Assembly (NCBI GenBank): GCA_944381745.1
Contig: CALWMI010000054.1
Location: 1-41,057, forward strand
From: an uncultured Lachnospiraceae bacterium
GTDB taxonomy: Bacteria; Bacillota; Clostridia; Lachnospirales; Lachnospiraceae
Direction: 5' to 3'
DNA: 41,057 bases
Positions 15,780 to 24,442 of this stretch are shown here, piece by piece. The notes below the pieces were generated by a model. The model saw nothing but the letters and a program-made list of their open reading frames with translations. It did not search any database and was not told the DNA's origin. How positions within the stretch are numbered: position 1 is the stretch's first letter; each line of letters starts with the position of its first letter. The position numbers and the translations under genes are program-made.

Positions 15780-17300
15780 ATGGAACAGACCGTTCAAATC
15801 TACTACACATCGGATACACATGGCCATATCTTTCCCGTGGATTATTCCACGGGACGTCCCGAACACTCTGGATTATTGAATCTGGCTGCCCAAATTGCAA
15901 AAGATGAAAACACTTTGGTGCTCGACGGCGGCGACTCTCTGCAAGGGACTCCGCTGACCCAGTATTATCTTGAGCACCGCTCTGAATGGCCATTGCATCC
16001 GGTAGCCGCAGCCTTTCATGCCGTAGGATTGGACTATTTCACACTGGGAAATCATGACTTTAATTTCGGCTACGATGTTCTTCGAGATTATCTAAATGCC
16101 ATGGACGCCGTTTGCCTGTGTTCCAATATAGAAGACTTGGGCGGGGAACTATCCATCCGCCCATGGGCAATCCATACTTTGGCTAATGGACTGCGGATAG
16201 GAATTACCGGCGTAGTAACCGATTTTGTAGACATCTGGGAGCAGCCTCAAAATCTGACAAAAATTCGTATTACCGATTCATTTTCTGCGGCAGAAGCAGC
16301 CTACCAAGCCCTGAAACCACATTGCGACATCTGCGTATGCATTTATCACGGCGGCTTTGAAGAAGATTGGGAGAACGGCAAGGTACTTTCAGACAGCGGA
16401 GAAAATATTGCGTGCAAAATCGCCCGTGAACTGGACTTTGATTTGCTTCTCACCGGCCATCAGCACATGGCCGTAGAAGGCAGGAAACTGGCGGGCACTT
16501 ATGCCGTCCAGCCTCCCGCCAACGCCGGACAATTTCTCCATATAACAGGGTGCTGTGATGGAAAGCGCTGTACATTTCAGTCGCACCTCATTCCTGTGGA
16601 AGAAAAGCATTTTCCTGAACCCTACCAGAGCCTGCTGCCTTTAGAGCGGGCAGTCCAACTTTGGCTGGATCAGCCCATTGGCGCCCTGGTTCAATCTCTT
16701 CCCCCGGAAGGGAAACTGGAAGCGGCCCTGTATGGAAGCCAGGTGGCGAACTTATTTAATCAGGTGCAGTTGCTGGAAACAGGGGCAGATTTCTCTTGCA
16801 CCAGTCTGGGGAATGAACCTGTTGGGCTTATTTCCCCAGTGACTATGCGCGGGATAACGGCTGCCTATCTCTTTGCCAATACCCTGGTAGTACTGGAAGT
16901 GACGGAAGAAATCTTGCGGCAGGCGTTGGAACGCTGTGCCTCCTATTTTACCTTAGAAGATGGAAAGCCTCAAATTTCTAAAGAATTCCTGCTTCCGAAA
17001 GTAGAACATTACAACTATGATTTTTATGCAGGATTATGCTATACCTTTGATTTGCGGCGCCCAGCAGGCAGCCGGGTCATCCGTCTGTCTAAATTAGATG
17101 GAAGTAGTCTCGGCAACGGAAAATTCCGGCTTTGTACCAGCAACTACAGAGCCACCGGCACCGGAGGATACGAAATCCTGCGGGAGTGCCCTGTCCTTTG
17201 GCGAGGCTGTATAGAAATGCCGGATTTAACTGCCCGGTTTATCCGCTCCCACAGTCCAGTCCCTCCGTTAAAAAATTCCGGAATGCATGTAGTGTGGTGA
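15780..17300 (+). CDS. 5'-nucleotidase-family metallophosphatase
   Basis: A 506-residue two-domain enzyme. The N-terminal dinuclear-metal calcineurin fold has all its signatures: DTHGH, GGDSLQGTP, GNHDFNFG, IYHGGFE and TGHQHM. The C-terminal 5'-nucleotidase domain follows (about 300-490), with substrate-site motifs such as RGITAAYLFANTLVV and NYRATGTGGYE. Homologs (UshA, YfkN, CpdB) hydrolyse 5'-nucleotides, UDP-sugars or 2',3'-cyclic nucleotides and are usually secreted. This one has no signal peptide: it starts MEQTVQIYYTSDTHGH, so it is probably cytoplasmic. As last gene of the lacI-phnDCEE operon it is well placed to release phosphate from the imported compound. ATG 15780 lies two bases after the permease stop. 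Confidence 0.88.
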   Translation: MEQTVQIYYTSDTHGHIFPVDYSTGRPEHSGLLNLAAQIAKDENTLVLDGGDSLQGTPLTQYYLEHRSEWPLHPVAAAFHAVGLDYFTLGNHDFNFGYDVLRDYLNAMDAVCLCSNIEDLGGELSIRPWAIHTLANGLRIGITGVVTDFVDIWEQPQNLTKIRITDSFSAAEAAYQALKPHCDICVCIYHGGFEEDWENGKVLSDSGENIACKIARELDFDLLLTGHQHMAVEGRKLAGTYAVQPPANAGQFLHITGCCDGKRCTFQSHLIPVEEKHFPEPYQSLLPLERAVQLWLDQPIGALVQSLPPEGKLEAALYGSQVANLFNQVQLLETGADFSCTSLGNEPVGLISPVTMRGITAAYLFANTLVVLEVTEEILRQALERCASYFTLEDGKPQISKEFLLPKVEHYNYDFYAGLCYTFDLRRPAGSRVIRLSKLDGSSLGNGKFRLCTSNYRATGTGGYEILRECPVLWRGCIEMPDLTARFIRSHSPVPPLKNSGMHVVW

Positions 17301-17339
17301 AAGCTTCCTAGTAATCTTCATCGCGCGCCCGCCCTGCGG

Positions 17340-17369
17340 TTGACTGGCATTTTCTCCCCGTGCTATAAT
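17340..17369 (+). promoter_or_regulatory. Promoter of the tandem membrane genes
   Basis: TTGACT (17340-17345) and TATAAT (17364-17369), with an 18-base spacer, give a short leader of about 27 bases before ATG 17403. Confidence 0.7.
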
Positions 17370-17402
17370 TTGCCCATAGCAAACAATGAGGAGAGCTTCT
17401 CT

Positions 17403-19727
17403 ATGGATAAACGATATCAGACAATTTTCTGCAGGCTCATCGTCCTGCTGTGCATCCTTCTGGTGGGCTACAAGCTGCTCTGCGACAGCACCTACCTGTA
17501 CGCCTGCCATCTGGCGGACTCCACGGAGCATCTGACCTATTTCCTTCTGGCATGCGCCTTTGTCCTGGGGACGGCGCTCACCCTGTTCTCCGGCTGGTGC
17601 CGGAAGCTCTCCGCCGGGAGGGCGCGGCTTGCCGCCGCCCTTCTCTTCGCGGGGATGATGCTCGTCCAGCTGATCCTCATCCTGACGGCCTTCCGCCAGT
17701 ATCTGCCCTGGGCCGACACCTTGAGCGTCCTAAACGAGGCCATCTCCATGACCTCCCGGGACGTTCCCCAGATCACAAGCGCCGGGCGCTACTTCGAGAT
17801 CTACGGGAACAACTACTTTTTCACCATTTTTCTGTACGGGTACTTCCGTTTCTTCCGCCTGCTGGGCCTCACTGCCTACTGGACGGAAGCGCTGTTCCTG
17901 AACATGGCCGCCATAGATCTGGGGGTGTTCTTCGCCTACGCCACCGCCCGCCGTCTGGCCGGTCCCTCACGGGCGCTGGGCGTCCTGGCCATGTGCGCCG
18001 TCAATCCGGTGGTGTATGTGTTCCTGCCCTTCGTCTACACAAATACCGTCAGCATCCCCTTCCTGATGGGGATCTTCTATCTGTGTACCCGCCTGCTCCA
18101 GGCAAAGCCTGGCCGCAGCCGCCTGCTCTTGGCTGCGGCTCTGGGTTTTCTCGCCGTCCTGGGCGTCCAGATCCGAGTGACCACCCTCATCCCCTGCATC
18201 GCCGTAGGGATGGCTGCCGCCCTGTACGGCCCGCGCAGGCTGTGCCGCCTGCTGCAGCCATCCCCGGCAGAGAACGGTGCACAGATTCCAGTCTCCGGCC
18301 CCCAGGCTTCCCCGGGCATCCGTTCCCTGCTCCTCCCCGCCGCCGTCCTCCTGCTGGCCGCGGCTCTGACCTTCGGCGGCTGCCAGGCGGCTGTCTCCCA
18401 CTATGTGCCGGAGGAGCTGCGGGCGCGCAATTTCCCGGTCACCCATTGGCTGATGATGGGCCTCGGGGGAAACGGCGCCTACTCTTCCACAGACGAAGAT
18501 TTCACCTGCCAGTTCCCCACCAAGGAGGAGAAGACGGCGGCAAACCTGGCCGAGATCCAGAAGCGGCTTGCAGATCACACCCCGGCGAGCCTCCTCGCCC
18601 TGGGCAAGGCTAAGTTCCGGGAGACGTGGACGGCCCAGCTGAACGGCCTCTACCTGGAGACAGGCCGCCTGCAGGGCTACAACGCCCTCCAGCCCTACCT
18701 GACCGGCGATAAAAACGATCTCCTGGTCAGTTATTACCAGACCTTCCAGGTGCTGCTGGATGTCCTGCTGCTCCTGGCCTTCGCCGTGCAGCTTCGCCGC
18801 CCTAAGGGGCACTTTGCCTCCTGGGTCTTTACCCTGACCCTCTTTGGCTTCTTCCTCTTCTATCTGATCTGGGAAGCCAACTGCCGGTATTCCATCTGCC
18901 TGACGCTGCTCCTGTGCCTCATTGCCGGGGACGGCCTGCAAGCTTTGCTGGCGCTGCCGCAGGCAGGTGTGTGGAAGCGGCTTGGAGTCCCCGCGCCCCG
19001 GCGGCTCCTGCGGGGGATTGCCGCCCTCCTGCTGCTGTGCGCCGTCCTGCTGCCCTGTATCCCGGCCATGTACCGGAACCTGCCTTTGTACACCCAGACT
19101 GCCCTCCCAAGGAAGGACTACACCGTGCTCATGGTGTCCCGCTCCTACCACGAGGCCTCTGTGGGGGATGTGGCGGAGGCGGGCCATGTGGTCACCCAGA
19201 CTTTTACCGCCAGCCATCCCTTCAACGAGGCCGGCGTCTACGTGTCCTACAACGGGGAGGAGGCGTGGCAGGATTCCATGAAGGAGGAGATCCTCTGCCA
19301 GTTCCGCCTGCTGGACGCGGACGGGACAGAGCTGGCCTGCCAGTCCTTCGGGCCGGAGGGCAGCTCCTCCTACTATAAGCTGTTCGGCTTCAAGACGGTG
19401 ACCCCCGAGGGGCCGTCCACCTACACCATCGAGATTTCCCGGGCGCCCGAATGCCCGGCGGATGCCAAAGACCGGTTGGAATTCCGGTATTTTGACTTCG
19501 ACACCTACGACTATATCGCGGGCGGCGGCCTCTCTGTGAACGGCTCCCCGCTGTCCAACCGGGACATGCTGTTCATGGTCTACCTAAACTATGCCGCCCC
19601 CTACACAACCCCCAGCCGGTATGTGGCAGCCTGTGCGGCCGTGACGGCAGGGCTTGCCGTCCTCTGCCTCATCCTGGCCAGGGATTTCCTGCCCCGCAGG
19701 CGGCGCCCGGTTCCTATCATTTTTTAG
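17403..19727 (+). CDS. GT-C-like polytopic membrane protein, copy 1
   Basis: A 774-residue membrane protein. About ten or eleven helices fill residues 1-580. A non-membrane region of about 150 residues (RKDYTVLMVSRSYHEAS to SNRDMLF), probably outside the cell and beta-rich, follows, then a last helix and a basic tail. The first outer loop LPWADTLSVLNEA and the later YGNNYFFTIFLYGYFRF resemble GT39/PMT-like GT-C glycosyltransferases, where an acidic residue in that loop is catalytic. That assignment is moderate. GAGGAG lies nine bases before ATG 17403. A paralog follows after 15 bases. Role inferred: transfer of lipid-linked sugar to a surface polymer. Confidence 0.7.
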   Translation: MDKRYQTIFCRLIVLLCILLVGYKLLCDSTYLYACHLADSTEHLTYFLLACAFVLGTALTLFSGWCRKLSAGRARLAAALLFAGMMLVQLILILTAFRQYLPWADTLSVLNEAISMTSRDVPQITSAGRYFEIYGNNYFFTIFLYGYFRFFRLLGLTAYWTEALFLNMAAIDLGVFFAYATARRLAGPSRALGVLAMCAVNPVVYVFLPFVYTNTVSIPFLMGIFYLCTRLLQAKPGRSRLLLAAALGFLAVLGVQIRVTTLIPCIAVGMAAALYGPRRLCRLLQPSPAENGAQIPVSGPQASPGIRSLLLPAAVLLLAAALTFGGCQAAVSHYVPEELRARNFPVTHWLMMGLGGNGAYSSTDEDFTCQFPTKEEKTAANLAEIQKRLADHTPASLLALGKAKFRETWTAQLNGLYLETGRLQGYNALQPYLTGDKNDLLVSYYQTFQVLLDVLLLLAFAVQLRRPKGHFASWVFTLTLFGFFLFYLIWEANCRYSICLTLLLCLIAGDGLQALLALPQAGVWKRLGVPAPRRLLRGIAALLLLCAVLLPCIPAMYRNLPLYTQTALPRKDYTVLMVSRSYHEASVGDVAEAGHVVTQTFTASHPFNEAGVYVSYNGEEAWQDSMKEEILCQFRLLDADGTELACQSFGPEGSSSYYKLFGFKTVTPEGPSTYTIEISRAPECPADAKDRLEFRYFDFDTYDYIAGGGLSVNGSPLSNRDMLFMVYLNYAAPYTTPSRYVAACAAVTAGLAVLCLILARDFLPRRRRPVPIIF

Positions 19728-19742
19728 AAGAGAGGGAGTTCC

Positions 19743-22151
19743 ATGCAACTGTGTAAAAAGACGTTCTGCAGGCTCATCGCCCTGCTGTGCCTCATCCTTG
19801 TGGCCTACAAGCTATCCTGCGACAGCACCTACCTGTATTTCTGCTACCTGACTGGCTCCACCAGGCACCTGACCTACATTCTCCTGGCCGCCGCCTTCGT
19901 GGCAGGAAGCGCCCTCGTACTGTTCTCCGGCTGGTGCCGGAAGCTGTCCAGACGGCAGGCTATCCTGGCCGCAGCAGCCATCTTTGCCGCCATGATGCTT
20001 GTCCAGCTGGCGCTCATCCTCATCGCCTTCCGCCACTATCTTCCCTGGGCGGACTCCCTCAGTGTGATCAACGAAGCCATTTCTATGGCTTCGCAAAATA
20101 CCCCCCCCCGGGTACCTAGCAGTGTCACCTCCGGCCGCTACTTTGCCATGTATGGGAACAATTATTTCTTCACCATCCTCCTGTACTGGTATTTCCGTTT
20201 CTTCCGCCTGCTGGGGCTTACCTCCTATTGGATGGAGGCGCTGTTCCTGAACATGGCCGCCATCGACCTGGGGGTATTCTTCACCTTCGCCAGCGTCCGC
20301 CGCCTGGCAGGCCCTGGCCGCGCCCTGGGGATGCTGGCCCTGTGCGCCGTCAACCCGCTGGTCTATGTGTTCCTGCCCTTCGTCTATACGAACACCTTCA
20401 GCATCCCCTTCACCATGGGGATCTTCTACCTGTGCATCTGCCTGTACCAGTCGAAGCCCGGCCGGGCGAGGCTGCTCTTAGCTGCCGCCCTGGGCCTGCT
20501 CATCGCCTTCGGCATCCAGATCCGGGTGACCACCCTCATCCCCTGCATCGCCGTGGGGATGGCTGCCTGCGTGTACGGCCTGGGCAGGCTGGGGAAGAAG
20601 CTGCAGCCATCTCCGGCAGAGGCCGGCGCCCAAATCCCCGGCTCCCGCTCCCTGGCTAGCCGCTCCCAGGCTTTTCTGGCTAGACGCTCCCTGCCCCTTT
20701 CCTGCGCCGTCTTCCTGCTGGCCCTGGTCTTAGCCTTCGGCTTCTGCCAGGCGTCTATCCGCCGCTATGTGCCGGAGGAGCTGCGGGCACAGAATTTCCC
20801 CGTCACCCACTGGCTGATGATGGGGCTGTGGGGATACGGCGGCTACTCTGCGGAGGACGAGGAGTTCACCTATCAGTTTCCCACGAAGGAGGAGAAAATC
20901 GCCGCAAACCTGGAGGAGATCGGCAACCGGCTGGAGGTTCACTCCCCTGAGAGCCTCTTTGCCCTCGGGAAGACAAAGTTCAAGGAGACGTGGACAGCCC
21001 AGTTAAACGGCCTCTACCTGGAGACCGGCCGCACGCAGGGTTACTCTGTCCTGCAGAAGTACCTGTTCGGCTTCAAGAACGACCTGCTGATCTACTATTA
21101 TCAGACCTTCCAGGTGCTGCTGGACGTGCTGATGCTCATCGGCCTGGCCTGGCAGCTCAAGGCGCCCCGGAAGCAGTTCTCCCGCTGGCCCTTCACCCTG
21201 ACCCTCTTTGGCTTCTTCCTCTTCTACTTGATCTGGGAGGCCAACTGCCGGTATTCCGTCTGCCTCACCCTCCTCCTGTGCCTGGTGGCCTACGGCGGCG
21301 TGGAGGCGCTGCTGGCCCTTCCGGAAAACCGCCTGCTCACCAGGCTTTGGCAGCCCGGCGGAAGCACCTTCCTCCAGAAGGCACCGCGCCTGCGCCCCTT
21401 CGAAAGCCCGAGGCGGTTCCTCCGCAGCCTGGCCGCCCTGCTTTTGCTGTGCGCGGTGATCCTGCCCTGCGCCTATGCCATGTACCGAAACCTGCCCCAG
21501 TACACCCAGCCCTTCATCCCCAAGGTGGACTACAGCGTGAACATGGTGTCCCGCTCCTACCACCAGGCCTCCGTGGACGGCGTGGCAGGCGAAGGCCAGG
21601 TGGCTGCCCAGACCTTCACCACCGCCCATCCCTTCAACGAGATCGGCGTGTATGTGTCCTACAGCGGCGAGGAGGAGTGGCAGGATTCCATGAAGGAGGA
21701 GATCCTCTACCAGTTCCGCCTGCTGGACAGCAAAGGGGCGGAGCTCGCCCGCCAGGAATTTGGCCCGGAGAGCGGCTCCGCCTACTATAAGCTATTTGGT
21801 TTTGACCTGGTGACACCGGACGGCCTGTCCACCTACACCATCGAGATTTCCCGGGCGCCCGGCTGCCCTGCAGGGGCGGAAGACCTTCTATCCTTCCAAT
21901 ATTTTGACTTCGACGCCTACGACTATATCGAAGGCGGGGAGCTGTCCGTGGACGGCGTCCCTCTTCCCAACCGGGACATGGTCTTCATGGTAAACTACAG
22001 CTACACCGGCCCCTACACCACGCCAGCCCGCTATGCCGCCGTGTGCGCGGTGCTGCTGGCTGGGCTTGCCGCCCTGCTTCTCGTCCTCCTGCTGGACGGG
22101 AAGAGGGGGCATGGCCTGCAAGAACCTGCGGCCAATCAGAACCCGAAATAA
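19743..22151 (+). CDS. GT-C-like polytopic membrane protein, copy 2
   Basis: An 802-residue tandem paralog of the preceding protein, close along its whole length. Shared segments include YLPWADSLSVINEAISM, FRLLGLTSYW, VYVFLPFVYTNTFSIPF and the C-terminal soluble region. It has four extra residues near 120-127 where nine consecutive C (20101-20109) encode TPPR, absent from copy 1. It also has a longer insert near 285-320. Gaining one C would bring TAG into frame within a few codons. GAGAGGGAG precedes ATG 19743. It overlaps the convergent zinc-ribbon gene by 16 bases. Probably a glycosyltransferase like its neighbour; phase variation is a hypothesis. Confidence 0.7.
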   Translation: MQLCKKTFCRLIALLCLILVAYKLSCDSTYLYFCYLTGSTRHLTYILLAAAFVAGSALVLFSGWCRKLSRRQAILAAAAIFAAMMLVQLALILIAFRHYLPWADSLSVINEAISMASQNTPPRVPSSVTSGRYFAMYGNNYFFTILLYWYFRFFRLLGLTSYWMEALFLNMAAIDLGVFFTFASVRRLAGPGRALGMLALCAVNPLVYVFLPFVYTNTFSIPFTMGIFYLCICLYQSKPGRARLLLAAALGLLIAFGIQIRVTTLIPCIAVGMAACVYGLGRLGKKLQPSPAEAGAQIPGSRSLASRSQAFLARRSLPLSCAVFLLALVLAFGFCQASIRRYVPEELRAQNFPVTHWLMMGLWGYGGYSAEDEEFTYQFPTKEEKIAANLEEIGNRLEVHSPESLFALGKTKFKETWTAQLNGLYLETGRTQGYSVLQKYLFGFKNDLLIYYYQTFQVLLDVLMLIGLAWQLKAPRKQFSRWPFTLTLFGFFLFYLIWEANCRYSVCLTLLLCLVAYGGVEALLALPENRLLTRLWQPGGSTFLQKAPRLRPFESPRRFLRSLAALLLLCAVILPCAYAMYRNLPQYTQPFIPKVDYSVNMVSRSYHQASVDGVAGEGQVAAQTFTTAHPFNEIGVYVSYSGEEEWQDSMKEEILYQFRLLDSKGAELARQEFGPESGSAYYKLFGFDLVTPDGLSTYTIEISRAPGCPAGAEDLLSFQYFDFDAYDYIEGGELSVDGVPLPNRDMVFMVNYSYTGPYTTPARYAAVCAVLLAGLAALLLVLLLDGKRGHGLQEPAANQNPK
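20101..20109 (+). repeat. Poly-C(9) tract inside copy 2
   Basis: Nine consecutive C, followed by GGG, lie about 360 bases into the second GT-C-like gene. One added C brings TAG into frame at the CCTAGC a few bases later; one lost C shifts the frame to a stop about 140 bases on. No tract exists at the matching place in copy 1. The length suits slipped-strand mispairing. Confidence 0.8.
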
Positions 22152-22354
22152 TAGTCTTCGGCGCAGTCGTCGCACATCACATAGTTCTCATCCAGCAGGT
22201 CCACCGTGCCGCTGCCGAAAAATTTCTTCCCGCAGCTGTCACACTCGGTCCTGCCCGCGAACACTGCGATGGCGGCGATGACTGCGATCCCTCCGATGAT
22301 GCCTGCCTTCTTCTTGGAAACCTTCTTGACTGTTGTGTTGTTCTCGTTATACAT
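22136..22354 (-). CDS. Membrane-anchored zinc-ribbon protein, copy 2
   Basis: A 72-residue paralog of the protein at 3874-4089. It has a basic N-terminus (MYNENNTTVKKVSKKKAG), one transmembrane helix and the same four cysteines in CDSC and CDDC. ATG 22354 has a GGAGG site. Its 3' end overlaps the 3' end of the GT-C-like gene, which is convergent. Similarity extends through the leader and promoter, so the whole transcription unit was duplicated or acquired twice. Function unknown. Confidence 0.78.
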   Translation of the reverse strand: MYNENNTTVKKVSKKKAGIIGGIAVIAAIAVFAGRTECDSCGKKFFGSGTVDLLDENYVMCDDCAEDYYFGF

Positions 22355-22406
22355 ATGTTTTTCCTCCTGTTTTCTCTCCACTTGTGTGGTGTTCTTTATG
22401 GTTCTC

Positions 22407-22439
22407 ATTATACAGGAGGGTTTTCGCACTTTTGTTTTC
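22407..22439 (-). promoter_or_regulatory. Conserved promoter block of zinc-ribbon copy 2
   Basis: The minus-strand TATAAT is at 22407-22412, and the 33-base block matches the one at 4144-4176 at 29 positions. Conservation beyond the -10, including GAAAACAAAA, suggests a shared regulator or sigma preference. Confidence 0.65.
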
Positions 22440-22506
22440 ACACTTTTCACACTGGCCGCCCGCTTCCCGGACTAGCCATCTGCCGGGCGCCGGTCTGGCC
22501 AGCCGG

Positions 22507-22550
22507 CTGGTTGACTGCCTGGAACCAGCTGGTTGGCTGCCTGGAGCCAG
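22507..22550. repeat. Two tandem 22-bp stem-loop units
   Basis: CTGGTTGACTGCCTGGAACCAG (22507-22528) and a two-base variant (22529-22550) stand in tandem. Each folds as CTGGTT...AACCAG or CTGGTT...AGCCAG. They lie just downstream of the DUF2812 gene stop, without a T-run. Confidence 0.7.
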
Positions 22551-22573
22551 CTGCCGGGCGCTGGCCGCCCCGG

Positions 22574-23995
22574 TCAGCCTCCCAGGCACTCTCCCACAGC
22601 CGCCATCTGCTCCGGCGCTGGCTCCCAGTCGAAGGAGATCTCCACAAGGCGGCTGCCGTAGCAGAGCAGGTACTTGTCCAGGTAGCCGCCGCTCCAGTAG
22701 AGCTGGTAGGCTTCTTCGGCTCCCCAGGGCTTGGGGTCTGACGGCTCATAGTGATCGGCAAGAACCACCTCCCCGTCCACCACCTCGTCCTTCCGCTCGT
22801 TCAGAAGCCCCCTCTTGCAGAGGCCGTAGAGGATGGGGAGCTTCACCTCCGTGAGGGTATATTGGAAGGAGGGAAGCTCCTGGTAATTGTCCATGTCCGT
22901 CCCGGGAAATTCCTGCATCTTGGCCTGGGCAACAAACGGGGATGCCTCCTCCCGCCATGTCAGCACATAGCCCTCCATGCTTTCCCCCAGCAGCTCCTCC
23001 ATGGTCAGGGGCACCGTCCCGCCGCCAGGCGCCTGCCCCTCCCCTCTCCCTGCATAGATGTCCATACCCGTCTCCAAAAGCCCGTGGTTCATCGACCACA
23101 CAACGCCGCTGGTGATGGCGTACAGCAGGACAAAGGCCAGGAGGAAGCTGGCGGCAAAGGTCGCCGTGCGGTTGACCCGGGCGGAGGCTCCCTCCCGCTT
23201 CAAGAAGCGCTTCACCCCGTTCACCAGCAGGATCAGGACGGCCATGTAGAGGACGCCAAGTACTGCCGATACCTGCCCTAAGGCCGTCCCAGCCAGCACC
23301 TTCCCCAGCAGCCAGCAGGCAAAGCTTACAAGCACCAGCACCAGGATTCCCAGCTGCAGGCGCTTGTGGCTGGAAGTGGGCAGGAATTCCCCTCTCTGGG
23401 CCGCCCGCTTCGCCCGCCTGTGCCAGGAGAGATAGCCTCCCACCTCCACAGCGCACAGCAGGAGGAGCAGCAGCCACACCCACCCGCTGAACAGGCTGCC
23501 CCCGTCTGCCAGCAAGCCCGCCGCATCCCCGGTCAGAAGCTCCCCCACAAACAGCCCGCCCATCACGGCTGCCAACGCCAGGAGAACCCCGTAGACGGGC
23601 AGGTAGCTCCGCTTCGCCGCCCGGTGCAGGGTATCCACCTCCAGCTGGGGATCCGTCTCGATGGGGAGCGGATCCTCCCCTTCATTGCAGAAAATTTGCA
23701 TCTGCGCGGAGGAAGCCGCCAGGCGCCAGCCGGAACGCCCGCAGAACTCGTGGAACTCCTGCTGCTCCTCCGGGAAATCCGGGTCGAAGGCGGATGCCTT
23801 CGGGTAGTAGGTGACCGCGAAATGCACCTTCCGCGGCTGGATTCTCCGGTAAACCCAGAAATAATTCCCGATCTCCTCCAGCATCCATCCCTTCTGCGCC
23901 ATCTGCTCCAGATGCGCCGCAATCCCCGTGTGGTCGTAGAAGGAGAAGGCTTCCATCCGCCTCTTCCTTTTTTCCCCCTCGTGCTGTCCTCTCAT
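22574..23995 (-). CDS. DUF2812-family membrane protein
   Basis: A 473-residue protein. The N-terminal cytoplasmic DUF2812 domain (about 12-115: FSFYDHTGIAAHLEQMAQKGWMLEE, then FWVYRR, PRKVHFAVTYYP) is followed by five probable transmembrane helices (about 131-330). A soluble C-terminal region of about 140 residues follows. DUF2812 proteins are commonly encoded with PadR regulators, as here, where the start overlaps the PadR stop (ATGA). The biochemical role is not known; an envelope-stress or sensing function is often guessed. It is the main target of the PadR operator upstream. Confidence 0.85.
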   Translation of the reverse strand: MRGQHEGEKRKRRMEAFSFYDHTGIAAHLEQMAQKGWMLEEIGNYFWVYRRIQPRKVHFAVTYYPKASAFDPDFPEEQQEFHEFCGRSGWRLAASSAQMQIFCNEGEDPLPIETDPQLEVDTLHRAAKRSYLPVYGVLLALAAVMGGLFVGELLTGDAAGLLADGGSLFSGWVWLLLLLLCAVEVGGYLSWHRRAKRAAQRGEFLPTSSHKRLQLGILVLVLVSFACWLLGKVLAGTALGQVSAVLGVLYMAVLILLVNGVKRFLKREGASARVNRTATFAASFLLAFVLLYAITSGVVWSMNHGLLETGMDIYAGRGEGQAPGGGTVPLTMEELLGESMEGYVLTWREEASPFVAQAKMQEFPGTDMDNYQELPSFQYTLTEVKLPILYGLCKRGLLNERKDEVVDGEVVLADHYEPSDPKPWGAEEAYQLYWSGGYLDKYLLCYGSRLVEISFDWEPAPEQMAAVGECLGG

Positions 23996-24315
23996 TCCCT
24001 CTCCTCCTCTCCAAATATCCTGCGGTAATCGGCCGCCTGGGCGCAGAGCCTCTCATACTCCTGCCTCAGCATCTCCCGCCCCCTGTCTGTCAGAATATAG
24101 CTGCGCCTCCTGCCCTCCACCCGCGTCTCCCGGATCATCCCGGCCTCCAGGAACTGCTCCAGCAGCGTGTAGAGGGTGCCTGAGCCCACATGGACCCGCT
24201 GTCCAGTCATCTCCGGCACCTTGTCCAGGATATCCATCCCGCAGCACTCCTCGGTCAGGCAGAGGAGGGTGTAAAACATCTGTTCCGTCAGCGTGTGGAA
24301 TTTCACCCGCGGCAT
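23992..24315 (-). CDS. PadR-family transcriptional regulator
   Basis: A 107-residue winged-helix repressor. It has the PadR core: LTEQMFYTLLCL, GMDILDKVPEM, VHVGSGTLYTLLEQFLEAGMI and a wing RRRSYILTDRGREML. ATG 24315 is chosen because AAGGAGG lies close upstream; longer in-frame starts lack a site and would overlap the operator. Two matching dyads in its promoter indicate autorepression. It is translationally coupled to the DUF2812 gene. Confidence 0.9.
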   Translation of the reverse strand: MPRVKFHTLTEQMFYTLLCLTEECCGMDILDKVPEMTGQRVHVGSGTLYTLLEQFLEAGMIRETRVEGRRRSYILTDRGREMLRQEYERLCAQAADYRRIFGEEERE

Positions 24316-24377
24316 GCCTCCGCCTCCTTCCTGCTCTCCTTCTGGCTTCTCTCCGTTTCTTTTTCTTCTCCCTGTCA

Positions 24378-24434
24378 ATCTCGAATATCGAGTATTCTAG
24401 TTTCATCATAAACTCGATATTCGAGATTGTCAAG
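24378..24434 (-). promoter_or_regulatory. padR promoter with two operators
   Basis: On the minus strand TTGACA (24429-24434) and TATGAT (24406-24411) have a 17-base spacer. The spacer holds CTCGAATATCGAG, and an inverted copy follows the start site. The arms at 24378-24394 (AATCTCGAATATCGAGT) and 24413-24429 are perfect inverted copies. Each core is itself a dyad (CTCGA-N3-TCGAG), so two PadR dimers could bind. Confidence 0.8.
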
Positions 24435-24442
24435 CAGGCGCT

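Noticed and set aside
11125-17300. Phosphonate degradation operon
   Set aside because: There is no C-P lyase, phosphonatase or phosphonate hydroxylase gene; only transport and a phosphatase are present.
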